9,232 nt of DNA from a bacterium (GTDB lineage: Bacteria; Pseudomonadota; Gammaproteobacteria; Burkholderiales; Methylophilaceae), in assembly GCA_027310505.1 (NCBI GenBank), contig DAIDAS010000260.1:1-9232 (forward strand), read 5' to 3'. The notes under the pieces were generated by a model that had not been told where the DNA came from, did no database searches, and saw nothing but the letters and a program-made list of their open reading frames with translations. The position numbers and the translations under genes were made by a program. How positions within the stretch are numbered: the first letter of the stretch is position 1; each line of letters begins with the position of its first letter. This document shows positions 5,494-9,232 of the stretch, piece by piece.

Positions 5494-6486
5494 ATGCATA
5501 GCGTCGATCATGCTGTATTAAAAGCGTTGCAGGCTTGGCAGCAGGAGCCTGTCGATTGCTGGCTGGCGACTGTGGTGGGCACGTTCGGATCCAGCCCGCG
5601 TCCTCCGGGCGCAATGCTGGCGCTACGCAGTGATGGCGTGCTGATCGGCTCGGTGTCGGGCGGCTGCATCGAAGACGACTTGGTAGACCGTGCCCGCAAT
5701 GGCCGCTTGCCCACCCATCTCGCCGAACTGCTCACTTACGGCATAACGCGTGAAGAAGCCATGCGCTTCGGGCTGCCCTGCGGTGGCACATTGCAGATCG
5801 TGATCGAGCCGGTGCGCGATTTTTCGTGGGTGTCGGCGTTGCTGCAACGCATCGGCTGTCACGAACTGGTTGCCCGCACACTGACGCTCGAGACCTTGGC
5901 CATTACCCTGGTGGAGGCCAGTCGCGACAGTATTCTGGCGTTCGATGAAGCCACCCTCACTACCGTGCATGGGCCGCGCTGGCGCCTGCTCATCATCGGT
6001 GCCGGACAAACGTCGTTTTATCTGGCACGTATGGCGCAAGCACTGGATTATGAAGTGATTATCTGCGACCCGCGCGAAGAATACCGACAGGCCTGGGATA
6101 TACCCGACACCCGGATGATGACCGAAATGCCGGATGATGCAGTGCTGGCCTTGCCAGTCGATGGCCGTACCGCAATCATCGCGCTTACGCACGACCCCAA
6201 GCTGGATGACATGGCGCTGCTGGAAGCGCTCAAATCGCCGGCTTTTTATGTCGGGGCGCTGGGGTCGGCCCGCAACAACGCCAAACGTCGTGAGCGGCTG
6301 GCGCTATTCGACCTCGCCCCCGAGGAGATCGCCCGCCTGCACGGGCCTGTCGGGCTCGAGATCGGTAGCCGGACCCCACCCGAGATTGCCGTGGCCATCC
6401 TTGCGCACCTTATCGCCGTTCGCAATCAGAAATTATCGGCAGATCAAGCAACTGCCGCTTTACCTTATCAGGAGACCACACCATGA
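5494..6486 (+). CDS. xdhC: XdhC/CoxI-family molybdenum cofactor chaperone
   Basis: A 330-residue maturation factor that binds Mo cofactor, has it sulfurated and passes it to xanthine-dehydrogenase-type enzymes; it is not part of the mature enzyme. The N-terminal XdhC/CoxI domain has TFGSSPRPPGAML (30-42) and GSVSGGCIEDDLVDR (52-66), and a second Cys at LPCGGTL (94-100). The C-terminal Rossmann domain has LLIIGAGQTSFYLARMAQ (165-182) and ends with YVGALGSARNNAKRRERL (252-269) and GLEIGSRTPPEIAVAILA (287-304). I chose ATG 5494, with AGGGG (5481-5485) 8 bases upstream; an in-frame ATG at 5428 would add 22 unconserved-looking residues and lie within the promoter candidate. The stop overlaps the next start as ATGA, consistent with serving the hydroxylase encoded next. 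Confidence 0.92.
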   Translation: MHSVDHAVLKALQAWQQEPVDCWLATVVGTFGSSPRPPGAMLALRSDGVLIGSVSGGCIEDDLVDRARNGRLPTHLAELLTYGITREEAMRFGLPCGGTLQIVIEPVRDFSWVSALLQRIGCHELVARTLTLETLAITLVEASRDSILAFDEATLTTVHGPRWRLLIIGAGQTSFYLARMAQALDYEVIICDPREEYRQAWDIPDTRMMTEMPDDAVLALPVDGRTAIIALTHDPKLDDMALLEALKSPAFYVGALGSARNNAKRRERLALFDLAPEEIARLHGPVGLEIGSRTPPEIAVAILAHLIAVRNQKLSADQATAALPYQETTP

Positions 6487-6953
6487 TTTCTCTCGACATC
6501 AACGGCAAGTCCGTCAAGGTCGATGCCGATCCAAATACCCCGTTGCTGTGGGTGCTGCGCGACCATCTGCAACTGACCGGAACCAAATACGGCTGCGGCA
6601 TGGCCCAGTGCGGCGCCTGTACCGTACACCTCGATGGCCGTGCCATCCGTTCGTGCGTGACGCCGGTGTCGGTCGCCAGCGGCAAGCAGGTCACCACTAT
6701 CGAAGGGCTGGCCGAGACCGCACTGGGCAAGACCGTGCAAGGGGCTTGGCAGAAAGTGGGTGTGCCGCAGTGCGGCTATTGCCAATCCGGGCAGATCATG
6801 GCGGCAACCGCGCTGCTCAAGGAAACACCGCATCCCAGCGAGGCGCAGATATCCGCTGCCATGGATGGCAACCTCTGCCGTTGCGGTACCTACAACCGTA
6901 TCCGAACCGCTATCCAGACCGCTGCCGAGGAACTGAAAGGAGGCGCCAAATGA
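6483..6953 (+). CDS. [2Fe-2S] small subunit of a molybdenum hydroxylase (IorA/CoxS-like)
   Basis: A 156-residue subunit carrying both iron-sulfur clusters of the xanthine oxidase superfamily. The plant-ferredoxin-type cluster is bound by C38, C43, C46 and C58 (GCGMAQCGACTVHL...SC). The second, helical-domain cluster is bound by C97, C100, C132 and C134 (QCGYCQSGQ...LCRCGTY). All eight ligands are present. AGGAG (6470-6474) precedes the ATG by 8 bases; the start overlaps the xdhC stop and the stop overlaps the large-subunit start by ATGA. It has no signal of its own, so if the enzyme is exported it must travel folded with the Tat-tagged large subunit. Closest type: the alpha subunit of isoquinoline 1-oxidoreductase; the substrate is not determined. 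Confidence 0.94.
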   Translation: MISLDINGKSVKVDADPNTPLLWVLRDHLQLTGTKYGCGMAQCGACTVHLDGRAIRSCVTPVSVASGKQVTTIEGLAETALGKTVQGAWQKVGVPQCGYCQSGQIMAATALLKETPHPSEAQISAAMDGNLCRCGTYNRIRTAIQTAAEELKGGAK

Positions 6954-9127
6954 AAGCGCATACTTCACACATGCCCAGCCGCCGCAAGTTTCTCAAGGAT
7001 TCCGCCGTTCTCATGGGCGGGCTGGTTATCGGCTTTTACTTGCCGATCAAGGGTGGTCGCGCGCTGGCGGCTGAAGGTGCCGGTGCACCGGCACAGGTCT
7101 ATCCGCCCAACGCCTTTATCCGTATCGCCCCTGACGACACCATCACCATCGTCGTCAATAAATCCGAAATGGGGCAGGGGGTGTATACCTCGCTGCCCAT
7201 GCTGATCGCGGAAGAACTCGAGGCCGACTGGACGCGCATCCGCGTTGAATCGGCGCCGGTCGCCAAGGTATACAACCACACCGGTTTCGGCATGCAGCTT
7301 ACCGGCGGCAGTTCGAGCGTTCCGTCCTCTTGGGACCAGTTGCGCCGCGTGGGGGCTAGTGCCCGTATCCTGCTGGTGCGCGCAGCCGCTGCACAATGGG
7401 GCGTGCCAGAAGCCGAATGCCATGCCGAGAACAGTCGGGTCGTGCATGCCAGGTCGGGGCAGTCGCTGAATTTCGGCGTCTTGGCTGATGCGGCCAACAA
7501 GCTGACGTTGCCACAGGATGTCACCCTGAAGTCGCCGGGCGATTTCAAGCTGATCGGCAAACCCGTCAAGCGTCTCGATACTCCGGAAAAAATTAACGGT
7601 CGCGCGCAGTTCGGCCTCGATGTGTATCTGCCTGAGATGTTGACCGTGCTGGTGGCCCGTAGCCCGGTGTTCGGCGGCAAAGTGAGGCGTTTCGATGCGA
7701 CCGAAGCCCGCAAGGTGCCCGGCGTACAGGGCGTGTATGAGGTGCCGACGGGAGTGGCGGTTGCCGCGAGCGGCTTCTGGCCGGCCAAAACCGCACGCGA
7801 ACTGCTCGAGATCGAGTGGGACGAAGGTCCGGGCGCTACGCTCTCTACCGCAAACATGCGGGAGCAATACCAGGAACTGGCCAGAAAACCAGGGTTGACC
7901 GCCCGCAAGGACGGTGATGCCGGATCGGCGTTGAAGGGCGCCCGCAAATCAGTCAGCGCGGAATACGAAGTTCCTTACCTCGCGCATGCCACGATGGAAC
8001 CGCTGAATGTGGTCGTCGACCTCAAGCCGGATCACTGCGCCATCTGGACCGGTACCCAGTCGCAGACGCTGGATCACGCAATGGCAGCAAAAACGGCTGG
8101 CCTACAGCCCGAACAGGTGGAAATCCACACCACCTATCTCGGCGGTGGTTTTGGTCGGCGTGCAAACCCGCGCTCCGATTTTGTGATCGAGGCAGTGCAG
8201 GTGGCCAAGGTCATCGGCAAGCCGATCAAGGTCGTATGGTCGCGCGAGGACGACACCCGTGGGGGCTACTACCGTCCAATGTGGGTTGACCATATCGAAA
8301 CCGCGATCGGCAATGACGGCAAACCGGTGGCCTGGAAGCACACCATCGTCGGCCAGTCGATTGTCGCCGACACCCCGTTCGAATCCTTTCTGACCAAGGA
8401 CGGCATCGATGCCACTTCGGTGGAAGGCGCGGCCACCATGCCTTACGCCATCCCTAACCTTGAAGTCGGCCTGCACAGCCCCAAAAACCCGGTTACGGTG
8501 CAATGGTGGCGATCGGTCGGACACTCGCATACCGCCTTTGTGGTCGAGACCATGATGGATGAACTGGCGCATCTGGCCGGGCAGGACGAGGTGCATTACC
8601 GGCTGGCGCTACTGGACAAGTTCCCGCGCCACGCCGGGGTGCTGAAACTGGCCGCCGAGAAGGCCGGATGGGGCAAGAAAACGCTGCCTGCCGGCCATGC
8701 CTATGGTGTGGCGGTGCACCAGTCATTTGATAGCTACGTCGCCGAAATCGCCGAAGTGTCGGTTGAAAACGGCAAGATCCGCGTGCATCGGGTGGTCTGT
8801 GCCGTCGATTGCGGCATGGTAGTGAACCCGGACGGCGTGCGCCAGCAGATCGAAAGTGCCGTGGTGTATGGGCTTTCTGCAGCGTTGCGCGGTGAGATCA
8901 CGCTGGAAAAGGGGCGTGTGGTGCAGTCCAACTTCCATGACTACACGCCATTGCGGTTTTCAGAAATGCCGCAGATCGACGTGCATATCGTTGCCAGCGA
9001 AGCCCCGCCGACCGGTATCGGCGAACCCGGCACCCCGCCGATTGCGCCAGCCGTGGCTAATGCCGTGTTCAAGCTGACGGGCAAGCGCCTGCGCAGCATG
9101 CCGTTCGATCACGCAACGCTTGTCTGA
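6950..9127 (+). CDS. Molybdopterin-binding large subunit of a molybdenum hydroxylase (IorB-like), Tat-exported
   Basis: A 725-residue catalytic subunit of the isoquinoline 1-oxidoreductase beta / aldehyde dehydrogenase type, hydroxylating N-heterocycles or oxidising aldehydes with water as oxygen source. The N-terminus holds a twin-arginine signal (SRRKFLK, 10-16), a hydrophobic stretch (17-32) and ALAAEG as probable cleavage site. Mo-cofactor motifs: NKSEMGQGVYTSLPML (70-85), AHATMEPLNVVVDL (345-358), TYLGGGFGRRANPRSDF (395-411), VQWWRSVGHSHTAFVVETMMDELAH (517-541) and GIGEPGTPPIAPAVANAVF (689-707), where E692 is the expected catalytic Glu. AAAGGAGG (6936-6943) lies 6 bases before ATG 6950. 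The frame stays open upstream into xdhC, but that part is a shadow. No FAD subunit is encoded, so the electron acceptor is probably a cytochrome c or membrane carrier (inference). Confidence 0.93.
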   Translation: MKAHTSHMPSRRKFLKDSAVLMGGLVIGFYLPIKGGRALAAEGAGAPAQVYPPNAFIRIAPDDTITIVVNKSEMGQGVYTSLPMLIAEELEADWTRIRVESAPVAKVYNHTGFGMQLTGGSSSVPSSWDQLRRVGASARILLVRAAAAQWGVPEAECHAENSRVVHARSGQSLNFGVLADAANKLTLPQDVTLKSPGDFKLIGKPVKRLDTPEKINGRAQFGLDVYLPEMLTVLVARSPVFGGKVRRFDATEARKVPGVQGVYEVPTGVAVAASGFWPAKTARELLEIEWDEGPGATLSTANMREQYQELARKPGLTARKDGDAGSALKGARKSVSAEYEVPYLAHATMEPLNVVVDLKPDHCAIWTGTQSQTLDHAMAAKTAGLQPEQVEIHTTYLGGGFGRRANPRSDFVIEAVQVAKVIGKPIKVVWSREDDTRGGYYRPMWVDHIETAIGNDGKPVAWKHTIVGQSIVADTPFESFLTKDGIDATSVEGAATMPYAIPNLEVGLHSPKNPVTVQWWRSVGHSHTAFVVETMMDELAHLAGQDEVHYRLALLDKFPRHAGVLKLAAEKAGWGKKTLPAGHAYGVAVHQSFDSYVAEIAEVSVENGKIRVHRVVCAVDCGMVVNPDGVRQQIESAVVYGLSAALRGEITLEKGRVVQSNFHDYTPLRFSEMPQIDVHIVASEAPPTGIGEPGTPPIAPAVANAVFKLTGKRLRSMPFDHATLV

Positions 9128-9232
9128 ACCGGCGGCGATCATCCTGGCCGCAGGCCAGTCGCGACGCTTTGGTGCGGACAAGTTGCTCGTGCCTGTGGAA
9201 CATCGCGGCCGCGCGATGCCGCTGATAGCCCG
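9120..9232 (+). CDS. mocA: Molybdenum cofactor cytidylyltransferase (MocA-like), partial at the window edge
   Basis: Only 37 codons are visible, but they include the NTP-transferase signature ILAAGQSRRFGADKLL (about residues 8-23), with the family's FGADKLL wording typical of MocA, which adds CMP to Mo-molybdopterin for enzymes of the xanthine dehydrogenase family. The best start is TTG 9120, overlapping the large-subunit gene by 8 bases; no ATG or GTG occurs in frame nearby and no Shine-Dalgarno is evident, so translation is probably coupled. The position right after the Mo hydroxylase genes supports the call over MobA. The C-terminus lies outside the window. Confidence 0.85.
   Translation, partial: MSEPAAIILAAGQSRRFGADKLLVPVEHRGRAMPLIA

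Noticed and set aside
6134..6949. Long open frame upstream of the large-subunit ATG, which would give a 997-residue protein
   Set aside because: This stretch overlaps xdhC and the Fe-S subunit gene in another frame; its translation has no family features, whereas ATG 6950 has a perfect ribosome site and starts a Tat signal.
6965..7947. Long antisense open frames (about 280-300 codons) opposite the large-subunit gene
   Set aside because: Typical shadows of a GC-rich coding strand; no recognisable domain, ribosome site or promoter, while the sense strand encodes a well-defined Mo hydroxylase.

Overview
The window is GC-rich, gene-dense bacterial chromosome. Gene overlaps of the ATGA and GTGA kind, strong AGGAG-type ribosome sites and protein families typical of Gram-negatives (PsiE, YceI, pirin, NemA-type OYE, Tat-exported Mo enzyme) point to a proteobacterium. 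I would guess a betaproteobacterium, but that is inference. I see no rRNA, tRNA, CRISPR array, insertion sequence or phage gene. Eleven genes and one gene remnant fill the window, and no gap without a gene exceeds about 140 bases.

Left part, minus strand (1-1794): reading leftwards, a LysR-type regulator (889-1794), a four-helix PsiE-family membrane protein (340-822) and the N-terminal part of an NAD(P)H-hydrate epimerase (NnrE/YjeF domain, cut by the window edge). The last two are close enough to be co-transcribed. The LysR gene is divergent from the block to its right, and the 93-base gap between them holds a perfect 8-bp inverted repeat (GGGATAAA/TTTATCCC) that looks like an operator.

Centre, plus strand (1888-5354): five tightly packed genes encode a LigB/DODA-type extradiol dioxygenase, a small protein with two CDGSH [2Fe-2S] motifs, a pirin-family cupin, a periplasmic YceI-family lipid-binding-like protein, and an Old Yellow Enzyme (NemA-like alkene reductase). 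The first three overlap one another. Together they look like a LysR-controlled module for handling reactive aromatics, quinones or other electrophiles (inference). The YceI gene is interrupted by an in-frame TGA where a Trp is expected; the missing 30-residue C-terminal tail is intact in the same frame up to a TAA at 4258. This is the most concrete oddity in the window.

Right part, plus strand (5494-9232): xdhC, then a [2Fe-2S] small subunit and a molybdopterin-binding large subunit of the isoquinoline 1-oxidoreductase / aldehyde dehydrogenase type (IorAB-like), then the start of mocA (Mo cofactor cytidylyltransferase). All four overlap by 4-8 bases, forming one operon that makes a molybdenum hydroxylase together with its cofactor maturation factors. 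The large subunit carries a twin-arginine signal, so the enzyme is probably periplasmic. There is no FAD subunit, so electrons probably go to a cytochrome or quinone rather than NAD.

The families are all known. I found no clear evidence of an entirely new system; the candidates worth checking are the interrupted YceI gene, the operator-like palindrome and the unusual five-gene redox cluster.
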